From assembly GCA_036346275.1 (NCBI GenBank), contig CM070728.1, forward strand, positions 19,368,723 through 19,432,722: 64,000 nt of DNA, written 5' to 3'. The notes beneath the pieces are model-generated. The model was not told where the DNA came from, made no database searches, and was given only the letters and a program-made list of their open reading frames with translations. The translations under genes were made by a program, and so were the position numbers. Positions 12,851 to 25,455 of this stretch are shown here, piece after piece (position 1 is the stretch's first letter; the number at the start of each line of letters is the position of its first letter). This DNA is from Otatea glauca. Its lineage: Eukaryota > Streptophyta > Magnoliopsida > Poales > Poaceae.

Positions 12851-14690
12851 TGGTGGCTTCTTTTGCCTCCGCTTTAATATTGTAATGGATGCTTCGTGCA
12901 AAATTCCTGAGTTTTTTTGTGAAATTTCTGCTTTGGAAACAGGGTCTAAACTACTCTCACAAGGGAAAAAATGGATTAGTAGTAGAGAAGAAATTTGAGA
13001 AAATGATGGGCAAACTTCCCATATTTAAAAGAAGATAATACACATCAGCATATGGCCTTATGGCATTCAGATGCAGGACTGCAGTAAACGACGCGTCCAT
13101 GACACAGCGCAAGCTCTCGTCTCAAATTCAAGTCACTGTAGCATTTGGTCTGGCGTCCACTTCATGCCCTTGCTCTGATCACTTTAGTATGCTTAATCAG
13201 TTCCTTCTTCCTCCCAATCATTCATTCTGACGCAGACTCGCGTGATTAGTTAACTAGACTTAATCAGGCACAAGCACCAACCAAAAGTTGCAAATATCCC
13301 TGTAATTTAGTTAAACACTAGTATGCAAACTATCATCCTCTTGCCTAAACGAATGCATTATGAAGGTTCAGAGACTTGACCTAAATTTTATGCAGATTCA
13401 TGGAATTAACACACGACTCATTGAGAAGGCCTTAATTGAGAAGGCCTTTGACTCCCTAAGGTTCAGAAATACATAGGATAGTGACCTTTAATCCACAGAT
13501 ATAGAGTTCGAGTGCAGAATGAACTAGATCGTGAGAGATACCGCTGAGTTAGCGCCTATTTTGGTACACATGGATCTCACAAAGATTCTGAACAAAATTA
13601 TTACAGAAAATAGTATACTTCCTTTGCAATGGATGGAATTTTCACATTCGACGTCAATTGGCTCGAGATTGGGTTGGCAAGATCGTGGAGGCCTTTTGGA
13701 CTCATTGTTTTGCATGCCCCCAAGATGCAAATCAGACGTCTTTAGGAGAAGAATAGCATCACATGATCCCATGCGTTTCGCCCGTTGCAACATAAAAGCG
13801 GCGGGTGCAGTTAATGGCGCTAGGAGATCAGAGAGTCAGGTACTCTGTACACAGGTCGCTCAGGTGGATTCAGTGATCTTCCTGTGCAACTTGCTCTCTC
13901 GTTCACAATTCACAGCAAATGTAGGGGAAAGCTGTCGTACCGTGCTGGTACTACTGGTCTGTCTAAACGATCTGGTCCTGAAAACACTTGCTGCTAATTT
14001 CTTTTGTCAGTAAAAGCATAGCATAGCATAGCCATCATAGAATTAACTTGATAGCATAGCCTAGGATCATTGAATCATCTGATAAAAAAAATGTCTAGCA
14101 AGTACTAATATGCCATGGTACATTGCCCAAGTTAGGAGGGCTTCTTACCTGAAGCAATGTAACGTACTGATATTACCGGCCTACCAGGGATACACTGATT
14201 ACCTTATTCCCCTGACAGTCCTATGTTCTCAGACAAAACAGATGATCCCCAATTGTATTTATGATATCATGAAAATATATAACTGATGAAAAAAGCAAAG
14301 TAAATAAAAAGATAATTTTTAGAGTATTATATTGCTAGTATATGGTGAGCAGTAAAAATCAGATCTAGCTATTAATTTGTTAATGCTATTTCTACTGTTC
14401 CACTACCAAGAATGAATAATATACCAGCTAATCTGATCATTAGATTGAAAAGAATGAACGATATATATTGAATTTAGTGTATTGTAAAAGAGCTCAATAA
14501 AAAATGATGTAACAAATATAATATTGTCCATAACGGGGGAAATTATTTTGCTTACATTTGTCATTTCCCCTGCTTGTTCAAGTGCGTCACGATTACCTGT
14601 AACTATTGATGTAGTACGGTGTAGTAACATTTTTTTTATTTGAAAGTACGTTCTGCACTACCAAAACCAAAGCAATTAATCTATATCTAT
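12851..14690. other. intergenic, no gene supported
   Basis: A 160-codon plus-strand open frame (13531-14013) overlaps an 89-codon minus frame. Neither resembles a known protein and neither has supporting splice or start context. A short tandem duplication (GAGAAGGCCTT, about 13423-13450) is visible. Otherwise nothing recognised. Confidence 0.4.
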
Positions 14691-14693
14691 GTA

Positions 14694-15160
14694 AATCAGT
14701 GTTGTGGGAGGCTTCGACAGTGCCCGAGCCACAGTATTTCACTACAGTATCTTCCATTTTTATTTTTATTTTTTTAAAAATAGAAAATAAATTATTTTTT
14801 ACAAAAAAAAACTCCCCTTCCTGTTAACGAGTTACAATATTTTGGTTTTTCATTTTTGATTCTAAATAAATTTTCCTCTCCCAATTAAATTTCAGAGATC
14901 ATATACGACAACCGCGAATTTTACTAGTAAATCACTATTGTTGGGAGGCCGGTCAGCGCGCGCCATATTCGTTCGCGCACTGTAGCAACAGTATTTACAT
15001 ATATATTTTTTAGAAAATTGGGAAAAATTAAAGAAATTCCCCTCTTTGTTAAAGACGAGTTACAGCATTTTTTTTTATTTTCTCTGTTTTTTTAAATTTC
15101 TCTCTCTATTCAAATTTACATATCGCTGGCGACAATTATTAGTTTAACAAAATTTTGAGG
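14694..15160. repeat. two-copy degenerate tandem repeat, 236-bp period
   Basis: Units starting at 14695 (ATCAGTGTTGTGGGAGGC) and 14931 (ATCACTATTGTTGGGAGG) share TTGGGAGGC, CTGTAG/CTACAG..CAGTATTT and GAGTTACA.ATTTT in the same order. Class unknown. Confidence 0.6.
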
Positions 15161-15235
15161 GAATCTTCCTTGTACAGCCACGCACACCTTACCGCATCAA
15201 TTGGCTCTTCGCTCCACCATCTCTCCTCACTCCCA

Positions 15236-15655
15236 AGTGGGGGCAGTAAACGAGCCGAGCTCGAACGAGCCTGGTCCTCCAGGCTCGAGCTCGGGTTCGA
15301 GTCTCGACCCAGGCTCGAGCTTAGCTCGATCTAAGCTCGAGTAGGCTCGAGCTCGACTCGAGTAAGCTCGATAAGCTTGATAAGCTCGAGTAAGCTCGGT
15401 AGGCTCGAGTAAGCTCGGTAAATCTAATAAACTCGGTAGGCTCGGCAACAAGCTTGATTAAGCTCGGCTCGAGGAAGCTCGATAACAAGCTCGAGAAAGC
15501 TCGGTTTAAGTAAGCTCGGTTCAGGTTCGAATAGGCTCGCGAACTATTCGAGCTCGGCTCAGTTAGGCTCGCGAGCTCAAGTTCGAGCTCGAGTTCGGCT
15601 CGTTCGAAGCTTGAGCCTCTCGCGAACCGAGCTCGAGTAACTCGCGAGCCTCAAT
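15236..15655. repeat. GAGCTCG/AAGCTCGA low-complexity array
   Basis: Dense variants of AGCTCGAGTAAGCTCG and GCTCGGTAGGCTCGA fill about 420 bp, in both orientations because the core is palindromic. Similar words are often seen as subterminal repeats of non-autonomous DNA transposons in plants; that assignment is inference. It stops 20 bp before the SMART element. Confidence 0.7.
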
Positions 15656-15674
15656 CCTTTTTTACAGACCTCCC

Positions 15675-15954
15675 TGTTGAAGTATAAGTGAATTGTCCAC
15701 CTTTCCTCATCAGTTTAAGTTTTTGGGTGAACTGGTTGGTGCATGCAACTCAATATGGTATCAGAGCCAAGAGGTCTCGAGTTCAAGACCCGGTTGACGC
15801 AACTAAAAAAAATAATTACAGTCCACTTCTATTCCACGTCCTAGGCCTGAGGGAGCCTACACGTGAGAGGGAGTGTTGAAGTATAAGTGAATTATCCATC
15901 TTTCCTCATCAGTTTAAGCTTTTGAGTGAACTGATTGGTGCATGCAACTCAATA
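15675..15954 (+). mobile_element. SMART/TRIM miniature LTR retrotransposon, 280 bp
   Basis: Two 81-bp LTRs (15675-15755 and 15874-15954), each starting TGTTGAAGTATAAGTGAATT and ending CAACTCAATA, differ at about five positions. The first is followed directly by TGGTATCAGAGCC, the primer-binding site complementary to initiator Met-tRNA. A purine tract GAGAGGGAG lies directly before the second LTR. Target duplication CTCCC is perfect (15670-15674, 15955-15959). Known: SMART elements of grasses have about this size and prefer gene vicinity. This one lies about 500 bp upstream of the MAP65 start codon. Confidence 0.93.
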
Positions 15955-16456
15955 CTCCCAACTCCAAAAACAAAAGGCGTAAAGAGCCTAACTAAGCAAC
16001 TATAGCAAAAACCCAACCTAAGTAACTATACACACTCGCCCTCTCCTCCATTCCAGTCCTTAATTCCAGCAATTTCCCTCACCTTCCATTCCTTCAAGTA
16101 GCAGAAAGCAACACAAAGGAAGCAAAGATAGCTTAAAATTTCCAAAATCACTAGGAAAAGAGCTTCTTCGATCCCTAAGTTTGCTAGCATTTGGGGCCTA
16201 CTTTTTTCGTTAGCTGCCATTACTTTCTCCAATCTCAAGAGGACAAGGAGGGGACAGAAGGCTAAAAGCTCAGATGCTGCTTTGCTTATGGCCTAGCTCA
16301 GGCAGTAGCTGAAGTCTGAAGAGTGAATACCTAGGGGTGGAGAAGTCTGTAGAATCTTTGCACCCTTTTCTCGTCTTGTCCTTTCACTTCTTGCCTCCTC
16401 TCTTCTTTGAGCTGCTCTGTTGGCTCTTGGGGGTGTTCCTTCTTGTACTGGGTTCA

Positions 16457-19400
16457 ATGGTGCGCATAGGCGCAGGTTTGGGCATGGAAGCTAGCAGCTG
16501 TGGTGCTTTACTCAGAGAGCTTCAGGTATTGACCTTGCTTGTGCAATTGAGTGAAGCAGAGTTTTGTTTTCTTAAATTTTACATTAGCAGTTCTTTGTCT
16601 GCAATTTTTTTGCTATATTTTGTTAAGCCGTCTTCCTGTTTCTGGATTCGCTCATGCCTTTTTAATTGGTGAATTGTTCTTGTGTGCGCTTGTGTTAATT
16701 ACTTAATCCACTTCTTCAGGTTTCACCTCGTTTACTGGGTGAAAAATTACAGTAGGACTTGGTTTGTAAATTTTGGTTCCCTGTGCTTAAGTTTCTTTTA
16801 TGATTCAGAGCTGCGTGTTCTTGGGGCTATCCCTGTTGCAGAAAAAGTTAAACCTTTTTTCTTTGAGTTATTCATGAGTATTCCTTGTGTATGTGCTGTC
16901 TTCTTTTTCTTGGTGGTGAGCTGCTCGGTTGGTGAATTGGTTGCTGCAGCGCAGTGGCTTTATCGCGGAAGTTCTTATCTTTTTCACATTTTATGGTTAT
17001 TCAGCAGCTTAAAATTCAATTCTTTGATTCGTTTCGGCTTAGTGCGCCAGGCAGTTAATATGCGACAAATTTAGTTACTCTTTCTTTTGGATATGACGTT
17101 GCTGTACAGATTAACATGCTGAGAGATCACATGAATCAGACCCTAATGATCAAAATGTACTCTTAACTGCCTTTATTGCCTTAATGTAATATGTAAGTTT
17201 CCCATTTTTGTCCATATGGTTGGAGTACTATCATTCATAACTCATGCACTATTGTTTCTTGCAATCAGCAAATCTGGGCAGAGGTAGGAGAAAGTGAGGG
17301 TGAGAAGAGCAAGGTCTTACTAGAGATCGAAAGAGAATGCCTGGAAGTGTACCGCAGGAAGGTGGGCGATGCCAGTCGGACTAGGGTCGAGCTGCACCAG
17401 TCCGTGGCCACTAAAGAAGCTGAAGTTGCATCCTTAATTGCTACTCTAGGGGAGCACAAGCTGTATCTGACGGTATGCACGATGATGATGATGATGCACT
17501 AATTAGGTTGGTTGTCTGTAGGCTTTCCGAGTTCTGACGAGATCACTTGAAGTGATGAAATGTGGCTGTTGTTGATAACATGCGTGATTCATGTTATGGC
17601 TTCATTAAATAGGAGTGGGCGATGCTTGTTGCTTCTTGTTGAAGTAGCTTTGGATTTATAGCTAAAACCTCTAAGGAGGCGGAGTTGTCAAGAATACTGA
17701 AATTTTTCTAAACAAACAAAGGCAACCTCCTCTCAAGCTGGGCAACTACTCACTACACCTCAGTCATGCATTTTCAAGTTTCAACTGTAGTACAGATTGA
17801 GCACAAGCACTTTTTTTTTACTGTACGACTGTATGTGGATTTCACTTGCTGCTACACAGTTCATTTTACTGTGAGAGACAGTCCAGCTCAACTCCTAATT
17901 GATAGATGAACTGCAATTCTTTTTACTGTGAGAAACATAGGCTTCTGACCAAGAACTCTGTTAGATTTATCTTGTATCTAGATTGCTGTTGTTAATTTCT
18001 CAACACTTGCGCAGAAAGACAAGTGCGTGGTGTCACTCAAGGAACAACTTGCTGCTGTCGTTCCAGTACTGGAGAATTTGAAATGCAAGAAAGAGGAAAG
18101 GATCAAGCAGTTTTCTGACATTCGATCACAGATTGAGAAGATCCGCTCAGAGTTAAGTGAATACAATAATCTGTGTGATAACGGGAACAATCCTGTTGTC
18201 GATGAACAAGATTTGTCAACAAGGAAGCTTAAAAATTACCAAGCACAGCTTCGTGCTCTTCAGAAAGAGAAGGTATACCATCCTGAATCTGCTACCTAAT
18301 CTGAACTCTTAAGGTATTTTTCCAATGATCTTGTTAGTAGTACATTGCAGAACTTGTGATAAATAGAATGAGGACAGCTAGTGAAGAATGCTTGGTTATT
18401 CAGATTTTTATGGAAGATCTTGGTTATTCAGTTTTTTTATCATGGTTCACTCAGAAGAAAATGTCTTTTTAAGGTTTTGCGATGAAGTTTGTTCTCAAAA
18501 AAGGTTTTGCGGTGAAGTGATGAGATGTTTAACTTGCTATGACAGCCATTGACGTGCAGTGTTTACTAATTGTCTGGTGTTGAAACTGCATCTACCTGTC
18601 TGTAGCTAGGAAACATTTAAGTTGACTGGCAACTTTCATATATTTGTTAGCGCTTTATTACATTTCTGATTCTTGTTTACAATTTTTTTTCAGTCTGATC
18701 GACTTCACAAAGTTCTGGAATACGTAAATGAAGTGCATTCTTTATGTGGAGTCCTTGGAATTGACTTCGGAAAGACAGTAAATGAAGTTCATCCCAGTTT
18801 ACATCAGAATGGTCTTGAGCAGTCCACAAACATCAGCAATAGCACACTGGAAGGCCTTACTGGTACAATATCAAAGCTAATGGCAGAAAGAAAATCTAGA
18901 ATCGATAAGGTCATTTCAAGGTTCTTTTCTCCTCCGTTTTAAGTTATTGTTAATCCTAAACAACACGTTTTTAAATTATCATTTCCTCATAGATGAGAGA
19001 GACAATGGAATCGTTATGTCAATTATGGAAGTTGATTGACTCTTCTGAAGAAGACAAGAGACAGTTTAGCAAAGTAATGAGCATTCTCATATCACCAGAA
19101 GAGGGGATCACATCCTCTGGAGTTCTCTCTCAGGAAACAATCGAGAAGGTTTATCAGTTTGTCTTTGTTTTATTCTTTACTATGTATTTCACTACTTGCC
19201 TTAATCATTTTAACTGTTTCAGATTTTGGTTTCTCATGCAGATGGAAGCTGAGGTTGAGAGGCTAACAAAACTTAAAGCTAGCAGATTGAAAGAAATTGT
19301 CATGAAGAGAAGGTCAGAATTGGAAGAGATATACAAAAAAGCACACATAGAACCTGATGCCAGCACAGCCCCTGAGCAAACTAATGCTCTGATTGATTCT

Positions 19401-20655
19401 GGTAGTACTTTACGCATCTTGCTCTTGTACTCTATCTTCACTTGTTCTTATGTTTCTTACAAATTGTGACTATCTTGTGCATGTTCCATCCAGGCCTCAT
19501 TGACCCTTCTGAGCTCCTGGCAAATATCGAGACACAAATACTACAAGCAAAAGAAGAGTCCCTTAGCCGAAAAGATATTATGGATAGGATAAATAAATGG
19601 ATTGCTGCTTGTGATGAAGAGGCTTGGCTTGAAGAATATAACCAGGTATTTCAGGCATACTTATTTTGGAACTAGAATGCTTCAAATATTGTGCATGTAT
19701 ATGTATAAAGTACTGTACTTTATAACTGGAAACATGGAGCTACTAAGGAAAGCACCAGAGCGTGTGCAGTGTGTGACTCCGTGAATGCATTTTCCATAGA
19801 ACCTTGAGGTAATCTAAATAATAAAAAATGACACTAAATATCTTTGCAGGACTCCAGGAGGTACAGCTCTGGAAGGGGTGCTCACATGAACCTTAGAAGA
19901 GCAGAAAAGGCAAGGATCTTGGTCACCAAAATTCCAGGTAGGTTTTAATTTGAGTGCTGGAGAATTGCACATAGATTTCAGTTAGCTCATTGCATGACCC
20001 ATATCTTTCTCAGCTATGGTGGACATCCTGATAAACCGGACCTTTGCTTGGGAAAATGCAAGAAATAAGCTCTTCCTCTACGATGGGGTATGTATACAAT
20101 CTGATCAGCAATAGTGTAGACATTTCCTTTGTTTTTTTATATATATTGATTCTCATATGCTCTTGACAGGGGCGCCTAGTATCTGTTCTAGAAGAGTACA
20201 GACTAAACAGAGAACAGAAGGAAGAGGAAAAACGACGATACCGGGTAGCAATTGTTTACCAATCACCCTTATTGATTAAAAACTAATCATGTATACTCTG
20301 GATTTTTAACATTACTTTAGCATTGTTGCAGGACCAGAAGAAGTTGGAGAGCATTCTACTTAAAGAGAAAGAAGCGATTTTTGGCTCTAAACCAAGCCCA
20401 AAGAGGTCGAGCAGCTTAAATCGAAAGACAAATGGGTACCGTTCAAATGGCCTAATGACTCCAACTCCTCGGCGATCATCCCTTGGCAGTGCTACTCCTG
20501 AGCTTTTGACGCCCAGATCATATTCTGGTCGCTATGATAGATACTTTGGTGATTCACGGCGCCTATCAACTACCCAACTGAACTTTGGTGACGATTCGCT
20601 ATCAACATTTACATCCATTAGTGGTTCTGAACCAGAATCCCCTTCCCTGGGATAA
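16457..20655 (+). CDS. MAP65: MAP65-family microtubule-associated protein, 11 exons
   Basis: Exons: 16457-16525, 17269-17472, 18015-18272, 18694-18909, 18993-19148, 19242-19401, 19494-19645, 19850-19937, 20014-20087, 20170-20244, 20332-20655. All introns are GT..AG, phases agree, and the product is 591 residues, within the family range. MAP65 proteins bundle antiparallel microtubules in cortical arrays and the phragmoplast. Family landmarks: IWAEVGESE and ECLEVYRRKV (residues about 24-55), KLKNYQAQLRALQKEKSDRL (about 160-180), a coiled-coil rod, LSRKDIMDRINKWIAACDEE, and the microtubule-binding core GRGAHMNLRRAEKARILVTK (about 412-435). The C-terminal tail (485-591) is Ser/Pro-rich with TPTP and TPRS sites that kinases might use. 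A second in-frame ATG lies at 16484. The MAP65 subgroup was not assigned. Confidence 0.95.
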
Positions 20656-21954
20656 ATCCAGTACTGCTGGTACTATTTCAATCTTCTGATGCATTCCTTC
20701 TTACAATCTTGGAACATTGTTATTGCTGACGGTTAAAATGGCTGTTTATTTTATTTTTCTGGCAGGTCAATCTACTGGTCTGATTGCCAAGTTATCAGCA
20801 TTGTAAATGGAGCACTATATTACGAGGTTCTTGTATTTGTATGCACATTACTGATGCCGTGTATTTAGCTGGTATTGACTAGTAAGCACTGGATTGGTTG
20901 ACTTGGTTTGGGTTTGGAGTTAATGTTTCGAATTGATGGCTTTATAGATTGACGATTAGGTGAAAGATGTAGGGACTGATTTGGGGGCAGTCAGCCATCT
21001 GAACCATACCATACCATAATTTATGTGATTGGCTTGTGTGTGCCAACCTTGCACAACTAGTTTGAAAACTATGTACAGATTATACTTCTGAAGTAGTTTC
21101 TATGTCTTCCTCCTATTGTATAATGTGCATTTTGAACGCTAATTTTGTGAGCAGAACAAGAACGGAACATACAGTACATAAGATGCATATGTGCTTTTGC
21201 CTTCTGTGAATCGTCAATTGTGCTTGGATGTAATTGAGTGGTGCGTGTGATCCCAGACATTGAAGAATGCGTTCATTTGAATTTCAGGAGAAGCAAATGG
21301 CTTCAAAGATAATATGAGATGGCTCTTAACCTGTACACATCAGCTTTAGTCTATGTGAAAGAGTGAGAAAAGAGGATAGAGAAGAGAGATGACTCTTATT
21401 TAGTAGCCAGCTTTGCACGGAAACATAGGTAGATTATTTATGTACAAGAGAGAAAAGATATTTATTGCACAACATCTAGAGACAATTTTTAAAGACAGTT
21501 ATTGTACAAGCTGACCTTTAGCTTACTATTAGTCAGTAATTGGCTTTACTATTGTACTTGCTCTTAGATAAACGGAGATGAGAATCTCGAGATGATCATC
21601 ACATTGCATCAGCTTCTTTGGCATCCGTGATCCCATTCCATGGGCTGTGTGTGTCCATCGAGAAGGATGTGCATTCTTTTCACAGGTATACAACATGAAC
21701 CACGTGGCGCAGCCTAAGAGGTGTAAACGACGTGACAAAAGATGAGATCATGAAAGAGAGAACTGCAGGAAGAAGATGAACGCCGGCTTCTCGCTCCGGT
21801 GAACCCCCGGCCGCTTCGTCTCCGGTCCTACTTGATCTCCGTCAACTCTCCCCTCTCTGCGTGATTTGCGTCCAATCGAACCGCTCCCGGGAGAATAACT
21901 TCTTTGTTTACGAAACCGTAATGGAAATCGTCGCATCCAAGCATAAAAATATTA
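20656..21954. other. MAP65 3' flank and intergenic
   Basis: The first few hundred bases probably include the MAP65 3' UTR, possibly with an intron ending at the CTGGCAG near 20760. The rest carries no recognised gene. Confidence 0.4.
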
Positions 21955-22661
21955 GAGTAAATTGCGTTGTGTCGCTAAACTTGTTTAATTGTTCAAGTAT
22001 GTCACCTAACTCCGAAATTGTATTTCTAGGCTACTAAACTCGTTTAACCGAGTCACTCTAAATCATTGGTACGTCAATTCGATACGATCAATAACATTGA
22101 CATGCTAACATGTGCCATCATAGCCTAGGGTACACATCGGAGGCAAAAAAATACACATTTAGTCAAAAAAAAAGAAAGAAGAAGAAGACAAATCTAGCTG
22201 CCCTTTCCTTGCAACCTTCATGCCTGACATCCCTGTTCGAGCATCGTACCACTACTATTGATTTTACTCGGTCTCAATTCCTTACTGCTAGTAAGACAGT
22301 AATAGTCACCATCGTAGGATCTAGACAACAACATGTGTCACCATCCTTGTGATCGTCTCAGTCGCCATAACTCATAGGAGGGTTTCGAATTAGAGACAGA
22401 ATTGTGAAAGGCAAAAAAAATATAATAATAAAGTAGCAGATTAGTTCAGATTACAATGGCTATGTCTCTCGTCATATGCACTCGTATGCACCCTGTGCCA
22501 TCGTGACACGAGTCAATGTGATATTTCATTGGTCATAGTTTGATTGGTGTACTAATGATTTAGAGTGACACACAAACTAATTCAGTGACCTAAATATGCA
22601 GTTTGGAAGTTTGACAACCTACCATCTGGCCAAATTCGTTGAACCACAGTGCAATTTACTC
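21955..22661. mobile_element. Mutator-like MITE (707 bp)
   Basis: Inverted ends GAGTAAATTGCGTTGTG and, reversed at the right, GAGTAAATTGCACTGTG. Partial inverted similarity continues inward (for example GAGTCACTCTAAATCATTGGT at left and its counterpart near 22555). Flanking 9-mers AAAATATTA and AAAAGATTT agree at 7 of 9 positions, consistent with a worn 9-bp Mutator-type duplication. No transposase. Confidence 0.65.
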
Positions 22662-23455
22662 AAAAGATTTTCTTTTATTTGCTAGCCAATGAGAATTTGT
22701 GGAGTAAACTTTTACATATTCACTGTCGATAAATCGACATATTCCTTTGTCAGTTCCACAGCCTCATCACCTCTGCATCTTACTGAGATTTGTGAACTAT
22801 ATAGTTCGAGATTGAATTGCTTGCCGCCGAGCAAGCATTTTACAAGATATGTGCTTTTTCGCTCTGAAAGTGCTTGCCTGAGGTCTACAATTGAGTCAGG
22901 AATCAGGATGCAGTCACTTGAGTACTCATATTTTGCACCGGTACAAGCATGAAACACTGTTATTTCATTTCAGCATCTGAAAAAAAGTGCAAACTTCTTC
23001 AGATTTTCTCAGAAGGACTGACATGTTTTCAAAAAGTTTGTCCTTACTGAACAAGTGTAAGAATCTATGCCCCTAATTTCATATAATTAAGTGTTTTAGT
23101 GATTAATGACGTTTGTTTATCAAGACTAACTATGTTACAAGGTTTTAAAATGAGTTAATCCTGAGCATTGTTATATTGAGAGTTCTCCGTATTCATAGAT
23201 CCCATAGGTTATATATGATAGCAAAGCATAAAAATTAAGAACCTTGTGACTAAATGATCCAATGAGTCAAGTTTGAATTATTTTAGTGATAGGTTTTGTT
23301 TTTATTTTGGTCGTACTATTAAGAGGGGTTCAAGACTAGCGGCTTAACCTTGAAAGCTTAGGTAGCTAATTGTGATGCACATTAGGTCTCTCTAGCTCAT
23401 ATCTAGTAAGAGGAAGCTAAGAAACTAAGTGAGGATGCCATATTTGGATAGCGTG
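22662..23455. other. intergenic, nothing recognised
   Basis: Short overlapping open frames on both strands around 22690-22957 look like chance. No repeat or RNA gene seen. Confidence 0.35.
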
Positions 23456-23479
23456 TGAAATTTCAGACTTGGTAAAAAA

Positions 23480-24000
23480 ATTCAGAGTTGGGTCGAATAA
23501 TCAAACTAAGTTGGATAATCAGTCGGATCAATTCACCAAAGAACATATCCAAAGGATTTTAATGGGAATCAGATGCTCCGAATGATCCAGAGCATCGGTC
23601 GAATCAATTTTATAGAGCGCATGTTTTTTAGGTACAATGGAAGTCAGGTGATCCGAATAATTCGAACTATAGGCTGGACCAATTCTACAGAGAAGTGCTC
23701 AAAGGGACTCGGATGATCCGAGTGGATCCGATCAATTTGACAGAGGCTTAGTTTGTGATGATTTTCATGTAAGTCGGATAATTTGAATGGGTTGTAGCAT
23801 GACCTGAATCAATTTAATAGAGAATGTGTTCTTGAAAAGTTGCACTAATCTGAGCTAGGCGTATAATCCAATTGAGTTGGATAATCTAAGTTGGGTCAGA
23901 CGATCTGAATGTGTTATATTTTTTTTACAATTGGAAGCATTTAAGCCAAATAATTCAAGTGGGCCGAATGATCCAACTCGAAGGGTGTTTTGAAATCATT
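23480..24000. repeat. degenerate tandem array built on TCGGATGATCCGA
   Basis: Variants of the palindrome-like TCGGATGATCCGA alternate with CAATT(T/C)(A/T)(A/C)AGAGA-type words at about 23531, 23606, 23679, 23734 and 23812, a period of roughly 55-78 bp. Strongly diverged, so old. Class unknown, possibly the interior of a dead retroelement. Confidence 0.6.
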
Positions 24001-25455
24001 ATCTCTACCGGCTAGTTTCTGAGGATGAGCTATATACAGACTATACAGGGGGTTCAAGTTAAGCTATTTTGGAGCACCATTTCAATGTACATCCTATCGA
24101 AGAGCTCGAGGACACTTTGAACCTTGGATTGAAAATCTTGGAGTGCATGGGAGAGTATATTACACCTAGGTTGTACATCACTCCTAATTGTTTGACCTTA
24201 TTCGGTTCAAATGAACTCTTTGGTCTTATTACTCTTAGAGTTCGACGTCTACTAGACAGTTTGTAGGTGTTGGCTCGGTGACCTTTCTTGGAAGAACTTG
24301 CGGAAGACATCAAGAGGCTTAAAGTCCGCCTATCCAAAGTGGAGAAGGACTACCACAAATAGATGATTTGAGTCCTTGCGTCGTCTTAAGTCGGAGCTAA
24401 ACTCTTACAAGAGTGCTCTAACGAGTAGAAAAGATCGCCGAATCTCCGAGACCTCAATAAAAAAATTGGTTGTCCTTGTTGCCTCTTTTACGTTTCTGTA
24501 CTTAATTTCCTGTATTTCATTTCTTAGCTCACTAAATTACATAGGGTTGAAACTAGGTTGTACAACTTCACTGAAAACCCTAGTTACTTAGATTGGGCTA
24601 TTAAAGATCAATTTTTTAGTTGACCCTGGTGAAAAAGGGATCCCAATTCACCGTATCGCGAGCATTTGAGACACTTCAACAAGCTACAAAGTACAAATTT
24701 CTGGGAGATGAGTTCATTTTCTGTTTAATCAGAACTCAAGTCAACGAGACATAATTACTTATATCAAAGAGGAAAGGGTAAGTGGACAACTCATTGCATC
24801 TTCCTTACTTTCTTAACCAAACAGTTTGCATTCAATTGCTATAGTAAGCAACAACATAAATACATCTGCAACAAATGAATATTAGTTTCAGAGCATTTCT
24901 TTAGACTCTCAATCATGTCAGGATGACATGGTAGACAAAGACAATAACCACCTTCCCACTAGCACTTGCCTGAACAGCATAATTCACTCCTCCATAACTT
25001 GCCAGGTCTGCCTGATATACAATCAACAACGAGAGTTTGAATTACTGCTGCAGTGCTGCTACTATCCTGCCCTGCTAAATCAGACTCAAGCAACAAGCAG
25101 AATTCCCTGCTGTTCAATGAATCACTTGTCAGTCAACTCAACAGCATAAAAAATGGTAACATTTCAATTTGTGTAAGTAGCAATGGGTCAGTATCGCTAA
25201 AAGATTTGGTGTCTTACAAATTACTTCGTCTGATGGCATACAGCATCAGGCATTGTAAATTTGTAATCACTCCTTCAGCTGAATAACATGAAGAAGACTC
25301 AGGGGACCATGTTGGCAACAGATAATATGCCAAGAAGGTGCCCCCGAAGTAATTTCTGCATCTATAGGAGAATAATGCGCCTGCATTTCAAGGCCAAATG
25401 TACTGTGGACCAGTAAGTTGTAATACAATTAGGAAACAAGTAGCATACCCATAAC
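24001..25455. other. intergenic with possible dead TE coding fragment
   Basis: A plus-strand frame around 24376-24480 reads like part of a coiled coil (RRLKSELNSYKSALTSRKDR) and sits next to the degenerate array, suggesting a decayed element polyprotein; low certainty. The last part probably contains the 3' UTR of the minus-strand SecE2-like gene that ends at 25456. Confidence 0.35.

Noticed and set aside
13531..14013. 160-codon plus-strand frame
   Set aside because: No recognised domain, no splice support, overlaps another frame on the opposite strand.
15755..15795. TGGTATCAGAGCC followed by GTTCAAGACCC considered as a tRNA fragment
   Set aside because: It is the primer-binding site of the SMART element; no cloverleaf can be drawn.
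16337..17074. Frames of 111 and 130 codons near MAP65 exon 1
   Set aside because: They read through the 5' leader and the first intron in frames different from the MAP65 protein.
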